Shown here in pieces: positions 7,709 to 15,541 of a stretch of DNA of 17,052 bases. The position numbers and the translations under genes are program-made. Origin of the DNA: Gammaproteobacteria bacterium (lineage in GTDB: Bacteria; Pseudomonadota; Gammaproteobacteria; GRL18). Location: contig JAPVVU010000018.1 of the NCBI GenBank assembly GCA_028571885.1, positions 1 through 17,052 on the forward strand. The letters are read 5' to 3'. Within the stretch, counting starts at the first letter, position 1. Each line of letters begins with the position of its first letter. The notes beneath the pieces were generated by a model that ran no database searches, was not told where the DNA came from, and saw only the letters and a list, made by a program, of their open reading frames with translations.

Positions 7709-9795
7709 GGATTTCCCTCGTACTGCGCATCTGTAGAACCTGATTGTCTTTGCTTCAAAAGTGTATTGTTACGAAATTTAATGCGTAAAAGCTCACCAGG
7801 ATTATCTGGAATACGCTGTAACCATTGCTTAAGCGATTGTTGTTCTTCCTGGCTCAGTTGAGAGAGAACATCATTTTGTGGAGCATGAGCATTTTCCTGA
7901 TTGTTCTCATCGTCTTCAACAGGTTCAGCTTTAGATTGATTCTGGGCCTGCTGTTTAGCATCATCCAACGAGGGCTCAGGTTTCTCAGGAGATTTTGCTT
8001 CATCAGGAGACTCAGGTTTCTCAGGAGACCTTGGTTCATCAGGGGATTTGACTTCATCTAAATCATTGGGCTGATTTTCTTTATTCTGATTGTCTTGTGC
8101 GCTTGAGTCATTGTTTTTATCTTTTTTAGAATCAGGGCTTTCTTGTTCTTTTTCTCCGGATTCGGAACCTTCTGAATTTGAATCTTCTGAATTGTTTTTT
8201 TCTGATTCCTCAGCATTTGAATTATTACTTTTTGATGCATCATCAGAATCATTTTGTTGTTCCTGATCTTGATTTTCTGATTGTTGTTCGGAATCTTCTT
8301 TGTTTTTATCAGCATTTTTTTCTGATGATTGTTTATTTTGCTGAGCTAATAATTTATTTAAATAGTCGATGTTCTGCTGTGCATTTTTTTTAATGTTTTT
8401 ATCAGATGCAGGCGCTTTTTTTACAGCTTCTTCATAAGCTTCGATTGCCTCCTGGAATTTATTCATGTTTGCTAAAGTATTGCCTTTATTATAAAGACTA
8501 TCAGCACCATCTGATTGTGTATATTGTTGCAGTGCTTTTTCATAGTTACCCGCCCGATAATAAGCACTGGCTTTCCAGTTATTATCAGAAAAACTATCGG
8601 CAGCAGTTTGATAATCTTTTGTATCAAATGATTGTTGACCCTGTTGATCAGGTGTTGACCAGAGATTTTTCCAATACTTATTTAACTCATTGTTGGTATT
8701 AAGCTGGACAGCGTCTGGTTCGCTGTCAGCTTCGGCATAAGTAGGTTCAGCAACAAAAGAGGATGCAAAAGACAGGCAAAAAACGAGACTGAGTAATCCT
8801 TTTCTAAAATTTAACAATGCCAGAGGTATTAATAATAAAGTAAAATAAGAGCCGGCATCAACCCATTGTTCGAGTTGTTTGTCTTGATCAGTGAGGTGAT
8901 TATCCTGATCCATTTGTTGAGCTATCAGTTCATGAAAATCATTGTCATCCAATGACAGTTTATAATAATTGCCGCCACCAATACTGGCGAGCTTTTTTAA
9001 TGGGGCAGGGGCTAACTTGCTCAGAACTACCTGGCCTGATTGATCTTTAATAAAACCGCCTTGTCCCGGTGTAGGAATGGGTGAGCCTGCCTGACTGCCT
9101 ACACCGATTACGGAAAAACGATAGCCTTGTCGGTGCAGATTTTTAATGCTGCTTGCTAATGTTTTTTGCTGACTTGAATCGACACCATCACTTAGAAGTA
9201 ATATATCACCCTGAGCAAAACCGGCATTTTTAAAAAGTTGTTTCGCAGTAGCCAAAGCATCTAAAAGATGTGAACCAGTTAATGGCATAATTGATGAATC
9301 AAGTGCAGGTAATAGTGACATAATTGTTTTGCTGTCAATGGTCAGAGGGCTGACGGTATGTGCATCACCGGCAAAGGCTATCAGTGCCGTTTGTCCTTCT
9401 TTTTTCTGTGTTAAAATATCTATCAGTTTTAGCTTTGCTCGCTCAAGTCGTGAGGGTTTTAAATCTCTGGCATTCATAGAAAGTGATAAATCCAGAATAA
9501 TTACCAGAGCATTGCCTTGTTGAAAAACAGGCTGTTCTTTTTTTTCCCATGTGGGGCCAGCCAGAGAAAACATAGCGAGTGTTAATATAAAGGGGATACT
9601 CCAGTGTAAAAAATTATATGTTCGGGTTTTTGCATGGTTCTGTTGTGCCAGCTGATAGTTTAAAAGTGTTGGCTCACAAACGTCTTCCCAGCCGCTATTC
9701 TTGCTGGAACGTTTGAGGAGCAGGAGCAAAAAAAGAGCAGCAAGGGGAATGCCGAACAGCCATTCCGGGCGAAGAAAATGAAATGTTTCCAACAT
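7702..9795 (-). CDS. batB: BatB/BatC fusion: vWA domain plus TPR membrane protein
   Basis: Inner-membrane protein of 697 residues. Two N-terminal membrane segments (about 12-27 and 64-80) lead into a von Willebrand A domain (about 95-295). Its metal site is complete: DLSLS at 102-106, Thr173 in PLTGSH and Asp203 in LLLSDG. A further hydrophobic stretch follows (about 317-350, with an AEPTYA-like end). TPR-type helices come next (about 388-480, AYYRAGNYEKALQQY and NMNKFQEAIEAYEEA). A long acidic Gln/Ser/Asn/Glu-rich linker (about 485-640) ends in the conserved tail QWLQRIPDNPGELLRIKF. In other clusters BatB and the TPR protein BatC can be separate genes. An AAGGAG site precedes the ATG, which overlaps the batA stop as TAATG. 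The linker contains a 36-nt tandem duplication. Confidence 0.92.
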   Translation of the reverse strand: MLETFHFLRPEWLFGIPLAALFLLLLLKRSSKNSGWEDVCEPTLLNYQLAQQNHAKTRTYNFLHWSIPFILTLAMFSLAGPTWEKKEQPVFQQGNALVIILDLSLSMNARDLKPSRLERAKLKLIDILTQKKEGQTALIAFAGDAHTVSPLTIDSKTIMSLLPALDSSIMPLTGSHLLDALATAKQLFKNAGFAQGDILLLSDGVDSSQQKTLASSIKNLHRQGYRFSVIGVGSQAGSPIPTPGQGGFIKDQSGQVVLSKLAPAPLKKLASIGGGNYYKLSLDDNDFHELIAQQMDQDNHLTDQDKQLEQWVDAGSYFTLLLIPLALLNFRKGLLSLVFCLSFASSFVAEPTYAEADSEPDAVQLNTNNELNKYWKNLWSTPDQQGQQSFDTKDYQTAADSFSDNNWKASAYYRAGNYEKALQQYTQSDGADSLYNKGNTLANMNKFQEAIEAYEEAVKKAPASDKNIKKNAQQNIDYLNKLLAQQNKQSSEKNADKNKEDSEQQSENQDQEQQNDSDDASKSNNSNAEESEKNNSEDSNSEGSESGEKEQESPDSKKDKNNDSSAQDNQNKENQPNDLDEVKSPDEPRSPEKPESPDEAKSPEKPEPSLDDAKQQAQNQSKAEPVEDDENNQENAHAPQNDVLSQLSQEEQQSLKQWLQRIPDNPGELLRIKFRNNTLLKQRQSGSTDAQYEGNPW
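7975..8046 (-). repeat. 36-nt in-frame tandem duplication in batB/C linker
   Basis: Two 36-nt copies (7975-8010 and 8011-8046) differ at a few positions. They encode SPDEPRSPEKPE and SPDEAKSPEKPE within the acidic linker. Each copy itself contains a six-residue half-repeat. Confidence 0.8.
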
Positions 9796-10847
9796 TAGAA
9801 CTTGCTCCTTCTCTGAAGTAAAGAATGAGATAAAGCATGAAAGAAACTATTAAATAAAGAAAGTTGAGCCAATAGTATAAAAATATTTATCAGCAGGGCA
9901 ATTGATAGCGGCCAGTAAAAAAGTGATTTACTGGGACGATAGGTGAGATTATCAGATTCCACTGGTTCCAATTCATCCAGCATCTGATAAATCTTTTGCA
10001 ATTCTTCGGTATCACGCGCACGGAAATATTGGCCGCCGGTACTTTCTGCAACCTGTTTTAATGTCTTTTCATCCAGATCACGCGAGGGGTTAACGCGTTG
10101 TCGGCCAAAAAATGAACGCACAATCATTTCATCGGCGCCAAAGCCAATGGCATAGATTTTTATGCCGATCTGTTTGGCTAATTTCGCTGCAGTGACAGGA
10201 TCAATTCCTGTGTTATTAGAGCCATCAGTTAATAAAATCAGTACCCGTGAGTCACTTTGATCGGCAGGTAAGTCTTTTAGTCGTTTGACTGCCAGCCCGA
10301 TGGCATCGCCAATAGCCGTTGCTTTTGAGCCAGCCATACCAATAAAGGATTCATTGAGCATTTTTTCAATGGTTTTTCGATCAAACGTCAGTGGTGTTTG
10401 CAGGTATGCATGATCAGCAAACAAAATCAGTCCCATTCGATCGCCTTCTCGTTGACGAATAAAAGGCTGCAGCACAGACTTGACGGCTGTGAGTCGATTG
10501 ACTGCATCCTGAGCAAAAAACATGTCAGCTGTTTCCATACTGCCGGAAATATCAACAGCGAGCATCAAGTCCCGGCCACTGACAGGAATTTCAATGGCTT
10601 CACCTGACCATTTTGGCTGGGCACTGGCGGTGATTAAAAAAATCCAGGCTAAAAATGCCAAAATAAGCAACGGTGAAAAAGAGTGCAGTTTCTGAGCGGA
10701 TGATTGCTTTGTCAGATTATGAAGCTGTTCATAAAATGGTACTCGAAGTGCCTTTTTTTGACTAATATCTACGGGTCTGCTTAAGCCATAAATAATGGCA
10801 GGCAAAGGCAAAAGTAAAAACATCCATGGCCAGTCAAAGCTATACAT
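9795..10847 (-). CDS. batA: BatA: vWA/MIDAS inner-membrane protein
   Basis: 350-residue membrane-anchored von Willebrand A protein. Two N-terminal hydrophobic segments (about 7-23 and 58-76) precede the vWA domain (about 92-295), and one helix follows near the C-terminus (about 311-332). The metal-ion-dependent adhesion site is complete: DISGS at 99-103, Thr177 in the SKATAIGDA stretch, and Asp208 in LLTDGSN. The domain therefore should bind Mg2+ and a protein ligand. The architecture (N-terminal helices, vWA, C-terminal helix) is that of BatA; BatB is the next gene with a 1-nt stop/start overlap. A GGAG site lies 7 nt before the ATG, and the start overlaps the end of the DUF4381 gene by 8 nt. 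The proposed role is in a membrane complex served by MoxR. Confidence 0.93.
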   Translation of the reverse strand: MYSFDWPWMFLLLPLPAIIYGLSRPVDISQKKALRVPFYEQLHNLTKQSSAQKLHSFSPLLILAFLAWIFLITASAQPKWSGEAIEIPVSGRDLMLAVDISGSMETADMFFAQDAVNRLTAVKSVLQPFIRQREGDRMGLILFADHAYLQTPLTFDRKTIEKMLNESFIGMAGSKATAIGDAIGLAVKRLKDLPADQSDSRVLILLTDGSNNTGIDPVTAAKLAKQIGIKIYAIGFGADEMIVRSFFGRQRVNPSRDLDEKTLKQVAESTGGQYFRARDTEELQKIYQMLDELEPVESDNLTYRPSKSLFYWPLSIALLINIFILLAQLSLFNSFFHALSHSLLQRRSKF

Positions 10848-11442
10848 GCTTGTTCTCCACTTTTGCTGTAAAGCGTTTAAAGCTATTTTTTATCAATATT
10901 TCTGATGCAGCAAATAATTCCATTAATAGATGTGTGTCAATAGGTGTGTGGGCTGATTGATACGGTACCTGTGTCAATAATACTGAAAATTGATGAGAAA
11001 AAGGGCTTTCTTTAAAGCCAGAGTTAGAGCCCGGTGTCGAGTCGTGAGCAATGATTTCATCCAGCAGAGTAAGCCATTGTTCATCAGTAAGTGATGCAAC
11101 ATTGTCTCTTTGGTAAAGAGAGAGTGCATAACGGCGTAAAAAAATGGATAATTTTTTTGCTGTCTCATGGGGATTTGTTAGCGACTCATAATTTTCCTTA
11201 ATAGAGTTCAACTCTTGCATGGCTTGTGATTTTAATTCTTTACCTGTTGGTGTAGGAATAGTTGGTTTTCTTTTGATCAAGTAAAGAATCAGTAGAAGAA
11301 AAATAATAATAATACCAAGCAGTATCCACCAGCCTGGCGCAACAGGCCAGAAAGTAATGGCATCCGGCAGATAAATATCAGCTAATTTAGCGGGATCAAA
11401 TTGCGCCGCTTGTGTTGGCATTTGAGTAACAGGTGCAGGCAT
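10840..11442 (-). CDS. DUF4381 family membrane protein of the Bat operon
   Basis: 200 residues with an N-terminal Pro/Gln/Ala-rich segment containing IYLPDAITFWPVAPGWW (about 23-39), followed by one transmembrane helix (about 40-57). A cytoplasmic helical domain follows with RRYALSLYQRDNVASLTDEQWL (split here as RRYALSLY, then TDEQWLTLLDE). This is the typical DUF4381 pattern, a family usually found between the DUF58 and batA genes as here. Its biochemical role is unknown. A membrane-adaptor role in the MoxR-vWA module is inferred from context. An AGGAG site lies 12 nt before the ATG; the gap from the DUF58 gene is 2 nt and the end overlaps batA by 8 nt. Confidence 0.87.
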   Translation of the reverse strand: MPAPVTQMPTQAAQFDPAKLADIYLPDAITFWPVAPGWWILLGIIIIFLLLILYLIKRKPTIPTPTGKELKSQAMQELNSIKENYESLTNPHETAKKLSIFLRRYALSLYQRDNVASLTDEQWLTLLDEIIAHDSTPGSNSGFKESPFSHQFSVLLTQVPYQSAHTPIDTHLLMELFAASEILIKNSFKRFTAKVENKHV

Positions 11443-11444
11443 AA

Positions 11445-12461
11445 TTAGTGTCGACTCCTGGCAATTCTACGAACGCTGGGATCTTTACCCAGAGCTGCAA
11501 GAAACTGATCCGCAACCTTATCATGGGTAGCCAGATTGATTAGATGAATACGGTTTTTTAAACAGAATTGTTCAATATCATCGGACTTTTTTTGAAACAG
11601 TTTATGAAATGAGTTTCTTAAAGAGTTGTCACGGGTGTCAATTGATTGCTGCTGCAAACCATTACTAATGCCATATTGTCCTGGTGGTGGAAGTTGAGTT
11701 TCCAGAGAGTCAAAAATATGGGTAATCAATAAATCATTATGTCGTGCAATGTAACGAATATGTTTTAAACTGGCTTCATTCATCTGGTTAAAATCACTGG
11801 CAAGTAAAACAATACTGCCCGGGTTAATAACTTTTTGAATGCGGGCAAATAATAGTCCAGTATTCAGCGCCTCTGGTTCTGCATCTGCCTGATCGCTCTC
11901 ATTATGACTCTTGTTATGACTCTTGTTATGAAAGTCGGTCAGTAATTTAAGAAACTGCAGGACGCCTCGATGCCCCCCTTTAGGGCGCATTTCCATATGA
12001 CTGGTGTCATTAAAAACCAGACCACCAATCCGATTACTATTATCCGCACCCGCCCAGGCAAACAGCGCAGCAGCCTTTGCCGCAGCCACGGATTTTAAAC
12101 AATGGCGACTGCCAAAATACATACTGCTGCTGAGATCCACAATAATAAAAACCGGGCGTTCACGTTCTTCATGAAAGATCTTGGTATGCACTTTGTTTGT
12201 TCGGGCGGTAACATTCCAGTCAATATTACGAATATCATCGCCAGGCTGATAAGGACGCACTTCGTCAAAATTAAGGCCGCGTCCCTTAAAGGGTGAGCTG
12301 TAATTGCCGGATAGTGAGGAATAGGCCTTACGTTGTGAGCCGAGAGAAAGATGAGATGATTGATAGCGTAATTGTATCAATCCCTGTAAATCAACTTCTG
12401 TGGCACGAGAGGTTTTAGTGGTAATAGTTATGCCTGATTTTTTGTTTTTCCAGATACTCAT
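11445..12461 (-). CDS. DUF58 domain protein (vWA-like), Bat operon
   Basis: 338-residue soluble protein. The DUF58 hallmark FDEVRPYQPGDDIRNIDWN spans about 65-83. It is followed by HTKIFHEERERPVFIIVDLSS-type vWA start (DLSSS at 109-113, a DxSxS metal-site motif) and by ASDFNQM further on. No signal peptide or membrane segment is evident, unlike BatA and BatB. DUF58 proteins almost always sit beside a MoxR ATPase, as here (27 nt downstream of moxR). They are thought to be MoxR partners, but no activity is established. A short HNKS repeat (nt 11902-11925) expands a surface loop between two core strands. Confidence 0.92.
   Translation of the reverse strand: MSIWKNKKSGITITTKTSRATEVDLQGLIQLRYQSSHLSLGSQRKAYSSLSGNYSSPFKGRGLNFDEVRPYQPGDDIRNIDWNVTARTNKVHTKIFHEERERPVFIIVDLSSSMYFGSRHCLKSVAAAKAAALFAWAGADNSNRIGGLVFNDTSHMEMRPKGGHRGVLQFLKLLTDFHNKSHNKSHNESDQADAEPEALNTGLLFARIQKVINPGSIVLLASDFNQMNEASLKHIRYIARHNDLLITHIFDSLETQLPPPGQYGISNGLQQQSIDTRDNSLRNSFHKLFQKKSDDIEQFCLKNRIHLINLATHDKVADQFLAALGKDPSVRRIARSRH
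11902..11925 (-). repeat. 12-nt in-frame tandem repeat in the DUF58 gene
   Basis: TTATGACTCTTG occurs twice in a row (11902-11913, 11914-11925), and a third partial copy follows. It encodes HNKSHNKSHNES, an insertion in a loop of the vWA-like domain. Confidence 0.75.
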
Positions 12462-12488
12462 TTTTTATTATCTAAAGAGTTATATTGT

Positions 12489-13475
12489 CTAAGGCACTGC
12501 AATGTAGCTGAGTAATTTGTCAATAAAATAATTTGTGTCAATACCATTGGCTTCTGCTTCAAATGAGAGCAGCAGACGATGGCGAAATATATCTGCTGCA
12601 ACTGCCTGAATATCAGAGGGTGCAACATAGTCTTTACCTGCCATCCATGCGTGGGCACGAGCACAACGATCCAGAGCAATCGTAGCTCTGGGACTGACCC
12701 CATAGTTTATCCAGTTGACCAGCTCCTGATCATAAGGTGACGGATCGCGTGTTGCCTGAATAATTGTTAATAAGTATTGTTCAACTTCACTGCTCATATG
12801 AATATTAAGAATTTCATGACGGGCAGCAAACAAAACCTGTTGTGAAATGACAGGTGCTTGAGTTTTAACTGCAATACTTTCAGTTGTTTGCAGCAGTTCT
12901 TCCTGAGCTTCATTTCGATTGAGTTCTAAAATGGCTTTTTCGGCATCCAAAGAGGGGTAACCAATACTGATATGCATAAGAAAACGATCCAGTTGTGCCT
13001 CTGGCAAAGGATATGTGCCTTCCTGTTCAATTGGATTCTGGGTTGCCATAACCATAAAAAGTTTCGGTAATTGATAGGTTTCCCGACCGACGGTAATTTG
13101 TTTTTCACCCATTGCTTCTAATAATGCGGACTGAACTTTTGCCGGAGCACGATTAATTTCATCTGCCAGCAGCAGGTTATGAAACAGAGGCCCTTTCTGG
13201 AAGTGAAAGGAAGCATCTTGTGGTCTGTAAATTTCTGTTCCGGTTAAATCAGCAGGTAACAAGTCAGGCGTAAACTGAACTCGATGGAAATCCGCTTCAA
13301 TGAGATTGCCCAGCTCTTTAATTGCTCTGGTTTTTGCTAAACCTGGCGCCCCTTCTACCAGAAGATGGCCATCAGCCAGAAGGGCAATAAATAATTTATT
13401 GACCAGTGCTTCCTGACCAATAATTTTTTTTCTTAAACAATCTCTTGCATGTGTTATTTGTTGATATAGGCTCAT
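12489..13475 (-). CDS. moxR: MoxR family AAA+ ATPase
   Basis: 328-residue cytoplasmic AAA+ ATPase that heads the Bat operon. Motifs: Walker A GAPGLAKT (42-49), Walker B LLLADEINRAP with Asp105 and Glu106, the MoxR segment ALLEAMGEKQITVG (117-130), sensor 1 Asn147 in MATQNPIEQEGT, and the arginine-finger LDRF at 162-165. The C-terminal lid contains GVSPRATIAL with the sensor 2 Arg. MoxR proteins are thought to act as chaperones for metal insertion or for assembly of vWA-containing complexes. Adjacent genes provide one DUF58 and two vWA partners. The ATG at 13475 has no clear ribosome binding site; the leader is nearly pure A/T. A weak TTCTAA / GATAAT pair with 17-bp spacing (13525-13530, 13502-13507, minus strand) is the best promoter guess for the operon. 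Confidence 0.94.
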   Translation of the reverse strand: MSLYQQITHARDCLRKKIIGQEALVNKLFIALLADGHLLVEGAPGLAKTRAIKELGNLIEADFHRVQFTPDLLPADLTGTEIYRPQDASFHFQKGPLFHNLLLADEINRAPAKVQSALLEAMGEKQITVGRETYQLPKLFMVMATQNPIEQEGTYPLPEAQLDRFLMHISIGYPSLDAEKAILELNRNEAQEELLQTTESIAVKTQAPVISQQVLFAARHEILNIHMSSEVEQYLLTIIQATRDPSPYDQELVNWINYGVSPRATIALDRCARAHAWMAGKDYVAPSDIQAVAADIFRHRLLLSFEAEANGIDTNYFIDKLLSYIAVP

Positions 13476-13605
13476 GATTTTTTTATGTTTTTTTCTTTTT
13501 AATTATCCTGTCTCTGCCAAAAAATTAGAAGGGGGAGAGGATACTCTATCTTAAAGTTAATATAAAAGTTGATGAATAACGTAGACCAGAATGAAATCTA
13601 AAAGT

Positions 13606-14232
13606 TCATTCTAAATTTTTTGCAATATTGACGATTTGCTTTCGTTTTAAAAGAAGTTGCCAACGGTTTCCACCCAACTGCTGCCAGAGTACAGCGGCAC
13701 GAATACTGCTTAGTAACAGACTGCGTATTTTATTGGCATTGTCAGGATTATTTAAAATTTCAGGCTCACCTGAAACCATAATCCGGGGACTCAATTGACT
13801 GATAGTATCTGAATAGAGCCCACCCAGACTGGCATAAATATTTTCATGATCGAGCCCAAAGTGCTCCACCTGATTCCGGGCTTTTTCAATGCCATCACTT
13901 AATGTTTTTAACATACTCGGATTTTTGAGTAGTTTATTAGCTAAAAAAAGCACACTAATAGAATAACGAGTCAGATCCGTATCACGCTTCTTATCTGAAT
14001 TGCCCAGTTGCTGCTGGATGAGGTTCAGTCCGTCACGAATACCTGGAATACCCTGAAATACTTGCAAGGTGTTCTCCGGATCAGTATTCAGAATAGCTTT
14101 GACTGCAATATTCAGGTAATAAGGATCGATCTTACCTGTGTTTGCAAGTTGTTGTACCTGGTAGCAGTTTTGGAAAATGCCTGCCAGAGCAATGGTACGC
14201 TCTTCCATGGATGTTAAATGTTCTATTGTCAA
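13606..14232 (-). CDS. hflD: HflD, high-frequency-lysogenisation family protein
   Basis: 208-residue helical protein, close to E. coli HflD (213). Shared landmarks are IALAGIFQNCYQVQQLA near the N-terminus, DLTRYSISVLFLANKL in the middle, YSDTISQLSPRIMVSG, and SSIRAAVLWQQLGGNRWQL near the end. In E. coli HflD is a peripheral membrane protein that binds phage lambda CII and alters lysogeny; its housekeeping role is unclear. It follows mnmA, as in many gammaproteobacteria, where purB often comes next; here the Bat operon comes next. The long form begins with TTG at 14230-14232, with GAGA about 10 nt upstream. An ATG at residue 9 (14208) would put the protein start closer to the family's N-terminus but has no ribosome binding site. 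The start is therefore uncertain. Confidence 0.93.
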   Translation of the reverse strand: MTIEHLTSMEERTIALAGIFQNCYQVQQLANTGKIDPYYLNIAVKAILNTDPENTLQVFQGIPGIRDGLNLIQQQLGNSDKKRDTDLTRYSISVLFLANKLLKNPSMLKTLSDGIEKARNQVEHFGLDHENIYASLGGLYSDTISQLSPRIMVSGEPEILNNPDNANKIRSLLLSSIRAAVLWQQLGGNRWQLLLKRKQIVNIAKNLE

Positions 14233-14252
14233 TCTGGTGTTTCTCTATTTTT

Positions 14253-14274
14253 GGGTGCACACATAGGTGCACCC
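14253..14274. repeat. Perfect 8-bp palindromic hairpin, possible dispersed intergenic repeat
   Basis: GGGTGCAC (14253-14260), loop ACATAG, GTGCACCC (14267-14274). On the minus strand it reads TTGTAGGGGTGCACC then TATGTGTGCACCC. That closely resembles the GTAGGGGCGACC-type small palindromes scattered in the intergenic regions of many bacterial genomes. It sits between mnmA and hflD. No T-tract follows the stem on the minus strand, so it is a poor terminator for mnmA. Confidence 0.55.
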
Positions 14275-14281
14275 CTACAAT

Positions 14282-14387
14282 TAATTGATGGCTCTATATT
14301 AGTTGATGACTTTTAATTTAGTTGATGGCTTTTAATTCAGTTGATGACTTTTAATTTAGTTGATGACTTTTAATTTAGTTGATGACT
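14282..14387 (-). repeat. 19-nt tandem repeat made from the 3' end of mnmA
   Basis: Five 19-nt units run 14282-14300 (diverged), 14301-14319, 14320-14338, 14339-14357 and 14358-14376, with a partial sixth at 14377-14387. The minus-strand unit is GTCATCAACTAAATTAAAA. The rightmost copy encodes the last three residues (VIN) and stop codon of MnmA. The others lie after the stop and repeat the same codons and stop. There are no spacers between units. Confidence 0.9.
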
Positions 14388-15541
14388 CCACCCCCAAGAC
14401 AGATTTCGCCCTGATAAAAGACCACGGACTGTCCAGGGGTGACTGCAAATTGAGGTGAGTCGAATTCTACCATACAATTGGATGGATTTGCTGTGTCAGA
14501 GTTTGTTGTTTCAGTCGATGTTGCAATCTCGGTAATGGTACAGGCCTGATCCGGCTGGCGATAACGTGTTTTTGCCATGCATTGAAAAGGTAGTTTGGGT
14601 GCTTTTCCGCTGACCCAGTGTAGATTAGATGCGCTCAGAGTTTTACTGTAAAGCAGCGGATGATCTTTTCCCTGAACGACGATAAGCTGATTTTTTTGCA
14701 AATCTTTTTGCGCCGCAAACCAGGGTAGTCCCGCATTTTTTCTGGCTGCGTCCTTATCAGCTTTTCGTCCGCCAATACCAAGTCCTTTTCTTTGACCCAG
14801 CGTATGGTACATGAGTCCCTGATGCTGTCCTACCACTTCGCCTTCTGGTGTGACCATATCGCCGGGTTGGGCTGGCAGATACCGGCTAAGAAATTTTGCA
14901 AAATCACGCTCACCAATAAAACAGATGCCGGTAGAATCTTTTTTATCCCAGGTGGCCAGGTGAAATTTTTCAGCCAGGCGGCGCACTTCGGGTTTTTCTA
15001 ATTCACCGACAGGAAATAAAGTTTTGGATAGGGGATATTGCCCCAGAGTATAAAGGAAATAGCTCTGATCCTTGTTGTTGTCTTTACCTTTGAGCAGATA
15101 AAATTGATCACCTTCTTGTTTAACCCGGGCATAATGCCCAGTGGCTATTTTATCTGCACCCTGCGCCAGAGCATATTCCAGAAAGACTTTAAATTTTATT
15201 TCTTTATTACAAAGAATATCTGGGTTCGGAGTACGGCCCGCTTTATATTCGGATAGAAAATAAGCAAAGACATTGTCCCAGTATTCGGGAGCAAAATTAA
15301 CTCCATGAAAAGGAATATCAAGTTCAGCGGCAATACTTTGTGCGTCAGCAAAATCCTCTTCTGCCGGACAATAACCCGCATCATCATCTTCGTTCCAGTT
15401 TTTCATGAAGATTGCTGAAACATCCAGCCCCTGTTGTTTTAACAGCAGGGCCGTTACCGATGAATCAACACCGCCAGAGAGACCAACGATGACAGAGTTT
15501 TGGGTAGAGTTGTTAATATTGCTATCGGTTTGTTTGCTCAT
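14375..15541 (-). CDS. mnmA: tRNA-specific 2-thiouridylase MnmA
   Basis: Cytosolic enzyme that activates U34 of tRNA-Lys, -Glu and -Gln with ATP and inserts sulfur (s2U34). It has 388 residues, against 368 in E. coli. The PP-loop GLSGGVDSSV is at 20-29. The catalytic Cys111 (NPDILCNKEIKF) and persulfide Cys207 (TGICFIGERDF) are both present at the family's spacing. MKNWNEDDDAGYCPAEED (46-63) and TGHYARV (134-140) are also typical. The C-terminal beta-barrel has QSVVFYQGEICLGGG. The N-terminus carries about 16 residues before the PP-loop. Its first codons overlap the end of the upstream gene by 20 nt, so coupling is likely. The 3' end has been tandemly copied downstream. MnmD, 9 kb away on the same strand, works later in the same modification pathway. 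Confidence 0.98.
   Translation of the reverse strand: MSKQTDSNINNSTQNSVIVGLSGGVDSSVTALLLKQQGLDVSAIFMKNWNEDDDAGYCPAEEDFADAQSIAAELDIPFHGVNFAPEYWDNVFAYFLSEYKAGRTPNPDILCNKEIKFKVFLEYALAQGADKIATGHYARVKQEGDQFYLLKGKDNNKDQSYFLYTLGQYPLSKTLFPVGELEKPEVRRLAEKFHLATWDKKDSTGICFIGERDFAKFLSRYLPAQPGDMVTPEGEVVGQHQGLMYHTLGQRKGLGIGGRKADKDAARKNAGLPWFAAQKDLQKNQLIVVQGKDHPLLYSKTLSASNLHWVSGKAPKLPFQCMAKTRYRQPDQACTITEIATSTETTNSDTANPSNCMVEFDSPQFAVTPGQSVVFYQGEICLGGGVIN

Noticed and set aside
7854..8393. Several open frames on both strands over the batB/C linker
   Set aside because: Low-complexity coding sequence leaves alternative frames open; their products are Lys/Asn or Leu/Phe-rich artefacts.
13588..13612. 8-bp hairpin (AGAATGAA / TTCATTCT) followed by T-residues on the plus strand
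   Set aside because: It would terminate plus-strand transcription, but no plus-strand gene precedes it. On the minus strand it overlaps the hflD stop without a T-tract.
14282..14387. CRISPR-like array
   Set aside because: Units are contiguous with no spacers, only 19 nt long, and clearly derived from the end of mnmA.
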